64,000 nt of DNA, taken from the NCBI RefSeq assembly GCF_018614055.1, contig NZ_JAGGPB010000048.1:1-64000 (forward strand). Reading direction: 5' to 3'. Position numbers and translations under genes: made by a program. The notes beneath the pieces were generated by a model. The model was not told the origin of the DNA, ran no database searches, and saw nothing but the letters and a program-made list of their open reading frames with translations. The stretch is from Streptomyces sp. ISL-98. Lineage in GTDB: Bacteria; Actinomycetota; Actinomycetes; Streptomycetales; Streptomycetaceae. Positions 1-6,620 of the stretch are shown in pieces (the stretch's first letter is position 1; each line of letters starts with the position of its first letter).

Positions 1-946
1 GGACACCGGCCCTGCGGGCCTTATACTCCACGAACTGTCCGAGCTGGGCGAAGGCCCAGGAATGCAACGCAACCCGTTGGGGCTTTCTCAGCCGTACCCG
101 CTGGCGGATACCGGCAAGGTCTTCCATGCCGATTCCGCGCCCGGTGCGTTCAGCCTCGGTCACGATGCGCTTAGAGATGATGTGGTTGGCCTCGGTCGCC
201 TTGCGCTGCTCCTTGCGGCGCTGCCGCTTAAGGACCCGCTTGGCTGACTGGGTGCCCTTCTTCTGGAGCTTCGCCCGCAGGGCAAGCTGACGCTTGCGGT
301 AGCGGTTCAGCCCGCGTCCAGCGTGGATCTTCCCGTCCGAGGTGGTGGCGATGTTGACGATGCCCAGGTCCACGCCGAGGAAATCGGCCGGCTCGTACTG
401 CTCGGCCTCGGGGACCTCACACGTGGCGATGAGGAACCACATGCCGTCACGGTGGACAAGATCAGACTCGCCCTTGCGGTGCTCGGCCAGCAGCTTACGG
501 GCCTGCTCGGAGCAGACGAACCGTACCCCCCGGATACGTCCGGCGGCGGTCCAGATACTGACGGTCCGCTCGTCCACTTGCCAGCTGAGGCACCGGTCGT
601 CATACGGCTGTGCCGCGTCCGGCCGGAACCCGATCGGCTTTCCCTCTGCCCTCCGGCGGCGCTTCGACCCCGGCTTGCCGAGGTTCCCGTTGCGGATGTT
701 CGCCCGCAGGGTGGTGTAGGCGTCGGCGACCTTCCGCAGCACATGCAGCGCGGGTTGCGCCGACAGCCCCCGGTCTTTCAGGTCGCGGTAGGCGAAGCCC
801 TGCAACGCCTTGCGGGAGGTCTCACCCCGCTCGTGCGCCTGGCCCGACAGCCAGTTCGCCGCGTCGTTCGCCGTGCGCAGGGTGCACTCAAGTGCCGACG
901 CCACCTCGGGCGTCGGCATGAGACGAACCTCCGCGACGATCTTCAT
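1..946 (-). CDS. tnpB: IS200/IS605-family TnpB RNA-guided nuclease, 3' part outside window
   Basis: Reading the minus strand from ATG at 946 gives 315 codons with no stop before the window edge, so the C-terminus is missing. The N-terminal half has the basic, weakly conserved TnpB layout. RuvC-I is GVDLGIVNIATTSDG (residues 191-205, catalytic Asp193), and RuvC-II is GIGMEDLAG (Glu275). A strongly basic helix (about 216-250) lies between them. The zinc-finger Cys pairs and the RuvC-III Asp would lie beyond the edge. TnpB proteins are omega-RNA-guided DNA nucleases that maintain IS605 elements at their donor site. The ATG overlaps the DUF397 stop (ATGA, 943-946), so expression may be coupled to that gene. 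No TnpA partner is visible. Whether this is an intact element or a domesticated copy cannot be decided here. Confidence 0.88.
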   Translation of the reverse strand, partial: MKIVAEVRLMPTPEVASALECTLRTANDAANWLSGQAHERGETSRKALQGFAYRDLKDRGLSAQPALHVLRKVADAYTTLRANIRNGNLGKPGSKRRRRAEGKPIGFRPDAAQPYDDRCLSWQVDERTVSIWTAAGRIRGVRFVCSEQARKLLAEHRKGESDLVHRDGMWFLIATCEVPEAEQYEPADFLGVDLGIVNIATTSDGKIHAGRGLNRYRKRQLALRAKLQKKGTQSAKRVLKRQRRKEQRKATEANHIISKRIVTEAERTGRGIGMEDLAGIRQRVRLRKPQRVALHSWAFAQLGQFVEYKARRAGV

Positions 947-1194
947 ACGATCCGCTGTGCGAAGGCGACGAATCCGGCCCACTGGGCGGCGTCGAAGGTG
1001 AGCACGTCGCTGTCGGGGCGCTTGGAGTCCCGTACGTGGACGGTGTGGGGGCAGGTGGCGACCTCGACACAGTCGCCGCCCTCGGCACCGCTGTAGCTGG
1101 ACTTCCGCCAGGTCATGGCGACTTCGACGCACTGGCCACCCTCGGCGCCGCTGTAACTGCTCTTGAACCAGTCGAGTTCGCGCACGACGTTCAT
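943..1194 (-). CDS. DUF397 protein with duplicated SSYSGAEGG motif
   Basis: This 83-residue protein has two consecutive copies of the DUF397 signature (FKSSYSGAEGGQCVEVA, then RKSSYSGAEGGDCVEVA), followed by the usual VRDSK and F-W-x-x-F-type C-terminal elements. DUF397 proteins are small partners encoded beside HTH/DUF5753 regulators in Streptomyces (WhiJ/BldB-type and Scr1 toxin-antitoxin-like loci). Its start overlaps the regulator's stop by four bases, so the pair is a translationally coupled operon. Its own stop overlaps the tnpB start. The internal duplication may allow two contacts with the regulator; this is inference. Confidence 0.85.
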   Translation of the reverse strand: MNVVRELDWFKSSYSGAEGGQCVEVAMTWRKSSYSGAEGGDCVEVATCPHTVHVRDSKRPDSDVLTFDAAQWAGFVAFAQRIV

Positions 1195-2015
1195 ACCTCT
1201 CCCAGCAACTTCTCGATGAAGGCCAAGGACTCACGAGGGGTGAGAGCCTGTGCTCGGATAATCCCATAGCGCGCCGCGAAGGCTCGCACATGCGTACGTT
1301 CAGTCACTAGTGTGCTCTGCCCCTGGACCTCCATGTATGCGACTTCCTCGCCGTCTGTCGGCGCAATTACCGTGAACGCACCATCCACCCCGGCGTTGTC
1401 CTCCCGATCCAGGGGCATGACCTGAATCTCGACGTTACGCCGCTGACCGGTGAGCAGCAGATGCTCCAACTGGCCACGAAGCACCGCCTTTCCGCCGAAG
1501 GGGCGGCGGAGGACGGGCTCCTCGAAGACGAAGCTCAATAGTGGGATCGGCTTGCGTTCGAGCATCTCCTGCCGGGCCAGTCGGGCCGCCACGCGAAGTT
1601 CGATCGTCTCGTCGTCCAGCACAGGGCGTCGCATGGCGAGCAGCGCCCGCGTGTACTCCTCTGTCTGCAACAGGCCGTTGATTACATGGGTGTCGTAGAC
1701 CTGAAGGTCAGCGGCTTCCGCCTCCAAGCGCGCCGCGTCACGGAAGAACGCCGGATACTGCGCCCGCGCGACCTCGCCCTTCATCGTGCTCAGCACCCCA
1801 CCCGCACCCAGCACTTCATCCGCCTTGTCGATGAACTTCGGCGGCGGGATACGCCTCCCCTGCTCGAACGCGGCAATGGAGGAGGGCGAGTAGCCAGTCA
1901 CAGAGCCGAACTCCGGGCGCTCCAGACCCGCTCTCTCGCGGAACAGCTTCAACTGGCGCCCGAACACCTGAAGAATCCCGGACCCCGACGGATCGTCCGG
2001 CAACTGGTCGGTCAT
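1191..2015 (-). CDS. HTH regulator with DUF5753 (Scr1/WhiJ-type)
   Basis: A 274-residue protein. The N-terminal Xre-type helix-turn-helix spans about residues 16-70 (LKLFRERAGL and SSIAAFEQGRRIPPPKF are the HTH-bearing segments). It is followed by a DUF5753 domain (about 95-270) with the characteristic QTEEYTRALL and VMPLDRE-x3-GVDGAFTV elements. This family in Streptomyces controls development or antibiotic genes together with a DUF397 partner and often an RsbW-like ATPase. All three types occur here: DUF397 overlaps downstream (ATGA) and an ATPase gene lies divergently upstream at 2118. The DNA target is not evident from the sequence. Confidence 0.88.
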   Translation of the reverse strand: MTDQLPDDPSGSGILQVFGRQLKLFRERAGLERPEFGSVTGYSPSSIAAFEQGRRIPPPKFIDKADEVLGAGGVLSTMKGEVARAQYPAFFRDAARLEAEAADLQVYDTHVINGLLQTEEYTRALLAMRRPVLDDETIELRVAARLARQEMLERKPIPLLSFVFEEPVLRRPFGGKAVLRGQLEHLLLTGQRRNVEIQVMPLDREDNAGVDGAFTVIAPTDGEEVAYMEVQGQSTLVTERTHVRAFAARYGIIRAQALTPRESLAFIEKLLGEV

Positions 2016-2117
2016 GGTCCCGCACCTCCACGCGTGTACACGTACGGCACGCCCCGCTTACAGCCTGCCCGGTAGGCGCGTCCCTTCTCGCCAAGCTACG
2101 CCGCGCCCGGAACCGTA

Positions 2118-2582
2118 ATGCCCATGAACGCACAAGCTCCTTCGTCCGAGGTACTCCCCCAAACCCGCACCGCAACCCACGAGTTCGGCATGCACTTCAC
2201 CTCGACCACACGCGGCGCCCGCCTCGCCCGTCGGCTCGTCTCCCACCGCCTGGACGCGTGGGGCCACCCCTACACCTCCGACACCAACACCACCGTCACC
2301 CTCATCGCCGCCGAACTGACCGCCAACGCCGTGCGCCACGGCCACGTCCCCGGCCGCGACTTCCACGTACGCCTCACGCAATCCGCCACCCACACCATCC
2401 GCGTCGAGGTCAGCGACACCCGCACCGAACGGCAGCCCACGACAACGGCCGCCCCCGCGCCGGATTCCGACGCCGAGGGCGGCCGTGGTCTGTATCTCGT
2501 CGCACAGCTCGCGACCCGCTGGTCCGTCACCGGCCGCGCGCCCGCGCCGGGCAAAACGGTGTGGGCCGAGCTCGCGTACTAG
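2118..2582 (+). CDS. RsbW-like ATP-binding protein (HATPase_c)
   Basis: A 154-residue GHKL-fold protein. The N-box is AAELTANAVRHG (residues about 63-74). The G1 box is degenerate (VSDTRTE instead of the usual DxGxG), and the G2 box is EGGRGLYLVAQLATRW. The family includes anti-sigma-factor serine kinases. Single-domain copies beside HTH/DUF397 genes are common in Streptomyces and their partners are mostly unknown. It is divergent from the HTH gene. Its TAG stop overlaps the icmA TAG stop on the other strand within one CTAG (2579-2582), leaving no room for a terminator. A start at the internal Met four codons in is also possible. Confidence 0.85.
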   Translation: MPMNAQAPSSEVLPQTRTATHEFGMHFTSTTRGARLARRLVSHRLDAWGHPYTSDTNTTVTLIAAELTANAVRHGHVPGRDFHVRLTQSATHTIRVEVSDTRTERQPTTTAAPAPDSDAEGGRGLYLVAQLATRWSVTGRAPAPGKTVWAELAY

Positions 2583-4279
2583 AAGCCCGGCGGCTCCGTG
2601 TACACGCCCCACTCGTCCCGCAGTACGCCGCAGATCTCGCCCAGCGAGGCTTCCGCCCGTACCGCTTCCAGCATCGGCTCGATCATGTTCGAGCCGTCGC
2701 GGGCCGCCGCCAGCAGCGCGGCCAGGGTCGACTTGACCTTGGCCTCCTCCCGGGCCGCCTTGCGCTCGCCCAGGACTCGTACCTGGTCGCGCTCGACCTC
2801 GTGGCTGACGCGGAGGATCTCCAGGTCACCCGTCACCGAGCCGTGGTGGCAGTTCACGCCCACCACCCGCTTGTCGCCCTTCTCCACCGACCGCTGGTAC
2901 TGGAAGGCCGATTCGGCGATCTCGCCCGTGAACCAGCCGTCCTCGATACCGCGCAGGATGCCGGACGTCATCGGGCCGATCGGGTGCTGCCCGTCGGGGT
3001 GCGCCCGCGTTCCGCGCTCCTTGATCTGGTCGAAGATCTTCTCCGCGTCGGCCTCGATACGGTCGGTCAGCTGCTCGATGTACCAGGAGCCGCCGAGCGG
3101 GTCCGCCACATTTGCTACGCCCGTCTCCTCCATCAAGACCTGCTGCGTGCGCAGCGCGATCTCCGCCGCCTGTTCCGAGGGCAGAGCCAGCGTCTCGTCC
3201 AGCGCGTTGGTGTGGAGGGAGTTCGTGCCGCCGAGGACCGCCGCCAGCGCCTCGACCGCCGTGCGGACGACGTTGTTGTACGGCTGCTGCGCGGTCAGGG
3301 ACACGCCCGCCGTCTGGGTGTGGAAGCGCAGCCACTGCGCCTTGTCCGTCCGGGCGCCGTACACGTCCTTCATCCAGCGCGCCCAGATTCTCCTCGCCGC
3401 GCGGAACTTCGCGATCTCCTCGAAGAAGTCGACGTGCGCGTCGAAGAAGAAGGACAGACCGGGCGCGAAGGTGTCCACGTCCAGGCCCCGGGACAGGCCC
3501 AGTTCGACGTAACCGAATCCGTCGGCGAGCGTGTACGCGAGCTCCTGCGCGGCCGTCGCGCCCGCCTCGCGGATGTGATAGCCGGAGACCGACAGGGGCT
3601 TGTACGCGGGGATGGAGCTCGCGCAGTGCTCCATGAGGTCGCCGATGAGGCGCAGGTGCGGCTCGGGCTGGAAGAGCCACTCCTTCTGGGCGATGTACTC
3701 CTTGAAGATGTCGGTCTGGAGCGTGCCGTTGAGTACGCCCGGGTCCACGCCCTGGCGTTCCGCCGCGACCAGGTACATGCAGAAGACGGGGACAGCCGGG
3801 CCGCTGATCGTCATCGAGGTCGTGACGTCTCCGAGCGGGATGTCCTTGAAGAGGACCTCCATGTCGGCCGCCGAGTCGATGGCGACACCGCAGTGGCCGA
3901 CCTCGCCGAGCGCTTTCGGCTCGTCGGAGTCGCGGCCCATGAGCGTCGGCATGTCGAAGGCCACGGAGAGCCCGCCGCCGCCGTTGGCCAGGATCATCTT
4001 GTAGCGCTCGTTGGTCTGCTCGGCATTGCCGAAGCCGGCGAACTGGCGGATGGTCCAGGTCCGGCCCCGGTAGCCGGTCGGGTACAGGCCGCGCGTGAAG
4101 GGGTACTCCCCGGGCCAGCCGATCCGCTCGAAGCCGTCGTACGTGTCGCCGGGGCGGGGCCCGTACGCCGGGTCGACCGGGTCTCCGGAGAGGGTGGTGA
4201 AGTCCGCGTCGCGCTTGCGGGCCTTGTCGTAACGGGCCTGCCAGCGTCGGCGGCCTTCCTCAATCGCGTCAGCGTCCAT
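2579..4279 (-). CDS. icmA: Isobutyryl-CoA mutase large subunit
   Basis: A 566-residue TIM-barrel substrate-binding subunit of a B12-dependent acyl-CoA mutase, without a C-terminal cobalamin domain. It converts isobutyryl-CoA and n-butyryl-CoA with a separate small IcmB subunit, which is not in this window. The residues that separate the two mutases have the isobutyryl form: Phe80 in TIRQFAGF (Tyr89 in methylmalonyl-CoA mutase) and Gln198 in KEYIAQKEW (Arg207 there). The length also equals that of IcmA. The pathway links valine and butyrate catabolism to methylmalonyl precursors. A promoter and perfect palindrome lie directly upstream. There is no Shine-Dalgarno site, so the mRNA is probably leaderless. 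MeaB, epimerase and a cobalamin adenosyltransferase are encoded further along. Confidence 0.95.
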   Translation of the reverse strand: MDADAIEEGRRRWQARYDKARKRDADFTTLSGDPVDPAYGPRPGDTYDGFERIGWPGEYPFTRGLYPTGYRGRTWTIRQFAGFGNAEQTNERYKMILANGGGGLSVAFDMPTLMGRDSDEPKALGEVGHCGVAIDSAADMEVLFKDIPLGDVTTSMTISGPAVPVFCMYLVAAERQGVDPGVLNGTLQTDIFKEYIAQKEWLFQPEPHLRLIGDLMEHCASSIPAYKPLSVSGYHIREAGATAAQELAYTLADGFGYVELGLSRGLDVDTFAPGLSFFFDAHVDFFEEIAKFRAARRIWARWMKDVYGARTDKAQWLRFHTQTAGVSLTAQQPYNNVVRTAVEALAAVLGGTNSLHTNALDETLALPSEQAAEIALRTQQVLMEETGVANVADPLGGSWYIEQLTDRIEADAEKIFDQIKERGTRAHPDGQHPIGPMTSGILRGIEDGWFTGEIAESAFQYQRSVEKGDKRVVGVNCHHGSVTGDLEILRVSHEVERDQVRVLGERKAAREEAKVKSTLAALLAAARDGSNMIEPMLEAVRAEASLGEICGVLRDEWGVYTEPPGF

Positions 4280-4285
4280 ACTTCG

Positions 4286-4315
4286 AATTTACTAGGACGT
4301 CCTAGTAAATGTCGA
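4286..4315 (-). promoter_or_regulatory. icmA promoter, leaderless type
   Basis: On the minus strand the hexamers TCGACA (4310-4315) and TAAATT (4286-4291) are 18 bases apart. They resemble a sigma-70/HrdB -35 and -10. Only six bases separate the -10 from the icmA ATG, which fits a transcript starting at or next to the A of ATG. This is pattern inference without mapping data. Confidence 0.6.
4287..4310. promoter_or_regulatory. Perfect 24-bp palindromic operator in the icmA promoter
   Basis: The sequence is exactly self-complementary, with half-site ATTTACTAGGAC and centre at 4298/4299. It fills the spacer between the proposed -35 and -10 of icmA, so a bound dimer would block RNA polymerase. 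The size and symmetry suit a TetR- or MarR-type repressor. A MarR gene starts 1 kb away (5270) and a TetR gene lies at 36.6 kb, but the sequence does not show which regulator binds. Confidence 0.75.
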
Positions 4316-4372
4316 TGGCTGACCGCCGTGAGCATTGCTCGCGGCGGTGGCCAGCGCTGAAAGAGGGAAGAA

Positions 4373-4699
4373 CTACGCCTTGGCGGTCGCCGGGGCGGCG
4401 TCCGTGATCAGCGAACGGGCCTCACGGGTGACCTTCGGCTCGACGAAGAACGAGGCGAAGGGGATGCAGCCGGCCGCGAGCACCCACAGCAGTTTGCCGA
4501 ACGGCCACTTCGCCTTGGTGCCGAGGTCGAAGGCGAAGACGACGTAGATGATGAACAGCACGCCGTGGATCTGCGAGATCAGCATGGTGTCGCCGACCTC
4601 GAACGCATACTTCGCGATGATCGCGGCGGTGAACACGAGCAGCCATACGGCGGTGATGTAGGCCATCACCCGGTACCGGGACAGCACATTCGACTTCAT
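4373..4699 (-). CDS. DUF3817 membrane protein (copy 1)
   Basis: A 108-residue protein starting at the ATG at 4699. A longer reading frame to 4825 exists but would run deep into the MarR gene, and only the internal start gives a clean N-terminal membrane segment (MAYITAVWLLVFTAAII). Three hydrophobic segments are visible, with the family landmarks QIHGVLFIIYVVF, TKAKWP and the FF-x-EPK end. The function is unknown. A paralogue lies at 10817-11170 with the same HGxLFxxYVxF and AKWP elements. It is downstream of the MarR gene on the same strand, with a 61-base gap. Confidence 0.8.
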   Translation of the reverse strand: MKSNVLSRYRVMAYITAVWLLVFTAAIIAKYAFEVGDTMLISQIHGVLFIIYVVFAFDLGTKAKWPFGKLLWVLAAGCIPFASFFVEPKVTREARSLITDAAPATAKA

Positions 4700-4760
4700 G
4701 GCATTGAGCGTAACCGGGCGCAATCGGCGATCTTCGGGCGGGGCGGAGCCCGTCACCGCC

Positions 4761-5270
4761 CTACTGCTCCTCGAAATCCTTCGCCGCCACCCGCAGCGGA
4801 CGCAGCATCGCGAAGATCTCCGCACACTCCTCCGCGTCGTACGCCCCGAGGCCGAAGTCCATCGCCATCAGGTCCCGGGTCGCCGCCTCGACGACCTCGC
4901 GGCCCTTCTCGGTGATGGAGGCGAGCGTGCCGCGCCCGTCGTTCGGGTTCGGCCGCTTGTCGACGAGGCCGGACTTCACCAGCCGGTCGACCGTGTTCGT
5001 GACGGACGTCGGGTGGACCATCAGCCGCTCGCCGATCTTGGACATCGGCAGCTCGCCCGCCTTGGAGAACGTGAGCAGCACGAGCGCCTCGTACCGGGCG
5101 AAGGTCAGTCCGTACGGCTTGACGACGGAGTCGACCTCGGCGAGCAGGATCTGGTGCGCGCGCATGATCGAGGTGATCGCGGCCATCGAGGGCACGGGAC
5201 CCCAGCGCTGCTGCCAGAGTTCGTCGGCTCTGGCGATGGGATCGAAGGGGAGGCTGAGCGGCTTTGGCAC
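4761..5270 (-). CDS. MarR-family transcriptional regulator
   Basis: A 169-residue winged-helix protein. The recognition region is GELPMSKIGERLMVHPTSVTNTVDRL (about residues 93-118, of which MSKIGERLMVHPTSV is the helix pair). It is followed by a wing with RPNPNDGRGTLASIT, where Asp and Arg are the conserved wing-tip residues. MarR proteins usually repress a neighbouring operon in response to a phenolic or acyl ligand. The nearest candidates are DUF3817 and icmA downstream on the same strand. The start at 5270 was chosen as the first ATG that preserves the whole N-terminal dimerisation helix. Confidence 0.9.
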   Translation of the reverse strand: MPKPLSLPFDPIARADELWQQRWGPVPSMAAITSIMRAHQILLAEVDSVVKPYGLTFARYEALVLLTFSKAGELPMSKIGERLMVHPTSVTNTVDRLVKSGLVDKRPNPNDGRGTLASITEKGREVVEAATRDLMAMDFGLGAYDAEECAEIFAMLRPLRVAAKDFEEQ

Positions 5271-5333
5271 GCCGTCGACCCTACCCGCCGGTCATATGGT
5301 GAACAGCCCCGTCTCGCGCTTCGGTCTTTGAGT

Positions 5334-5368
5334 GGGTGCGGGGAACTGCGCCGCAGGCACCCGCACCC
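5334..5368. repeat. Dispersed hairpin repeat, copy A
   Basis: GGGTGCGGG (5334-5342) pairs exactly with CCCGCACCC (5360-5368). The loop contains GAACTGCGCCGCAGGCA, with its own CTGC/GCAG stem. The core, GCGGGGAACTGCGC followed by CGCAGGCACCC, recurs in inverted orientation at 39464-39490, so this is a repeated intergenic unit and not a single terminator. It lies between a divergent MarR gene and the GH6 gene. Confidence 0.6.
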
Positions 5369-5467
5369 CACCCCTGGTGTCGCACCCAAGCCCTATATAC
5401 CCCTTATGTAATGATTGCCCGGTTCGCACCACCTACCGCCAGTCGTCGAACCGCCCAAGGGGGCTGG

Positions 5468-6511
5468 ATGTCCGGCCGCAGACCGACCCGCTCGCTCACC
5501 GCCGCATCCGTCGCCCTCTTCGCACTCACCACACTCCTCGCCGCAGGCTGCTCCTCCTCCGGTAGTTCCGGGCCCGAGCACGGGCAGCAGCGCGAGTCCG
5601 CCGCCCGGGCCCACGCCCCCATCGGCAACTCGTCCCCCTTCTGGGTCGACCCGGACAGCGACGCCGCCCGCCAGGTCGCCGACTGGGAGGCGGCGGGCCG
5701 CAACGGCGACGCCCAGGTGCTGCGCAGGATCGCGGACCGGCCGATGGCCCTGTGGGGACCGGGTGACGACCCCGGCCCCGAGATCCGCCGGGCCAGGGCG
5801 GGGGCCAGGGCCGCCGGGCGGACGATGGTGCTGGCCGCGTACAACATCCCGCACCGCGACTGCGGCCAGCACTCGGCCGGCGGCGCCCGGGACGCCCGCG
5901 CGTACCGCAGCTGGATCGGCGCCTTCGCCGACAACATCGCCGACAACAAGGCCGTCGTCATCCTGGAGCCGGACGCCGTCGCGCACATCATCGACGGCTG
6001 CACCCGCGCCGATCACCACGCCGAGCGCTACCGGCTGCTCTCGGAGGCCGTCGACCGGCTCAAGCGGAACCCGAACACCAAGGTCTATCTGGACGCGGGC
6101 AATCCGGCCTGGATCCGCGACCCGAGGGACCTCGTGGTGCCCCTCTACAAGGCGGGCCTGGAGCGCGCCGACGGCTTCGCCCTCAACGTCTCCAACTTCC
6201 AGACGGACGACACCGTAGAGGCATACGGCACCCGGCTCTCCGGCCTGCTCGACGGCGCCCACTTCGTGATCGACAGCAGCCGCAACGGGAACGGCCGACT
6301 GTCCGGCGACGGCCCCGACGCCTGGTGCAATCCGCCGGGCCGCGCTCTGGGTACGCCGCCGAGCGACCGCACCGGCGTACCGCGCCTGGACGCGTACCTG
6401 TGGATCAAGCGGCCGGGCGAATCGGACGGCGAGTGCCGTGGCGGCCCGGCGGCAGGCACCTGGTGGACGGAGTACGCGCTGGGCCTGGCCCGCAGAGCCA
6501 AGGACGCGTAG
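5468..6511 (+). CDS. cslZ: GH6 endoglucanase-like lipoprotein
   Basis: A 347-residue protein starting at ATG 5468. The N-terminus MSGRRPTRSL, a hydrophobic stretch and the lipobox LAAGC (Cys28) indicate a lipoprotein. The catalytic domain has GH6 landmarks: AAYNIPHRDCGQ, VVILEPDAVAHI (acid Asp in EPDA), DAGNPAWI, ADGFALNVSNF, FVIDSSRNGNG (second Asp), and the C-terminal AYLWIKRPGESDGEC. GH6 enzymes cut beta-1,4-glucans by inversion. It faces glxA-cslA tail to tail. In Streptomyces an endoglucanase of this type (CslZ) accompanies CslA and GlxA and is thought to trim the nascent tip glucan. Its TAG stop is formed with the first base of an inverted-repeat element, so the original C-terminus may have changed. 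Confidence 0.85.
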   Translation: MSGRRPTRSLTAASVALFALTTLLAAGCSSSGSSGPEHGQQRESAARAHAPIGNSSPFWVDPDSDAARQVADWEAAGRNGDAQVLRRIADRPMALWGPGDDPGPEIRRARAGARAAGRTMVLAAYNIPHRDCGQHSAGGARDARAYRSWIGAFADNIADNKAVVILEPDAVAHIIDGCTRADHHAERYRLLSEAVDRLKRNPNTKVYLDAGNPAWIRDPRDLVVPLYKAGLERADGFALNVSNFQTDDTVEAYGTRLSGLLDGAHFVIDSSRNGNGRLSGDGPDAWCNPPGRALGTPPSDRTGVPRLDAYLWIKRPGESDGECRGGPAAGTWWTEYALGLARRAKDA

Positions 6512-6604
6512 GGCGTGTCCGGCGGATCATGCCTGGGCCGCGGGGTCTGGCACGCCCACCAGCACCAAGAACACGCCGCACCCTGATCCGCCGGACACGC
6601 CCTA
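6509..6604. mobile_element. Short inverted-repeat element (MITE-like), copy 1, 96 bp with flanking TA
   Basis: Arms of 19 bp, GGGCGTGTCCGGCGGATCA (6511-6529) and its exact complement (6584-6602), are flanked on both sides by TA, so the perfect symmetry extends to 21 bp. The 54-base interior begins TGCCTGGGCCGCGGGG. A second copy with the same arms and a longer interior lies at 39546-39734. TA on both flanks fits a TA target duplication as made by IS630/Tc1-type transposases. It encodes no protein. It lies between cslZ and glxA and could also fold as a terminator for both. Confidence 0.75.
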
Positions 6605-6620
6605 GCCCCGAGGGGCATGC

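Noticed and set aside
1030..1180. Repeated segments considered as a small CRISPR or tandem repeat
   Set aside because: They are the coding duplication of the DUF397 motif; there are only two copies and no spacers.
2258..4360. 700-codon plus-strand frame over icmA
   Set aside because: It is a shadow of icmA; the icmA motifs and diagnostic residues are certain.
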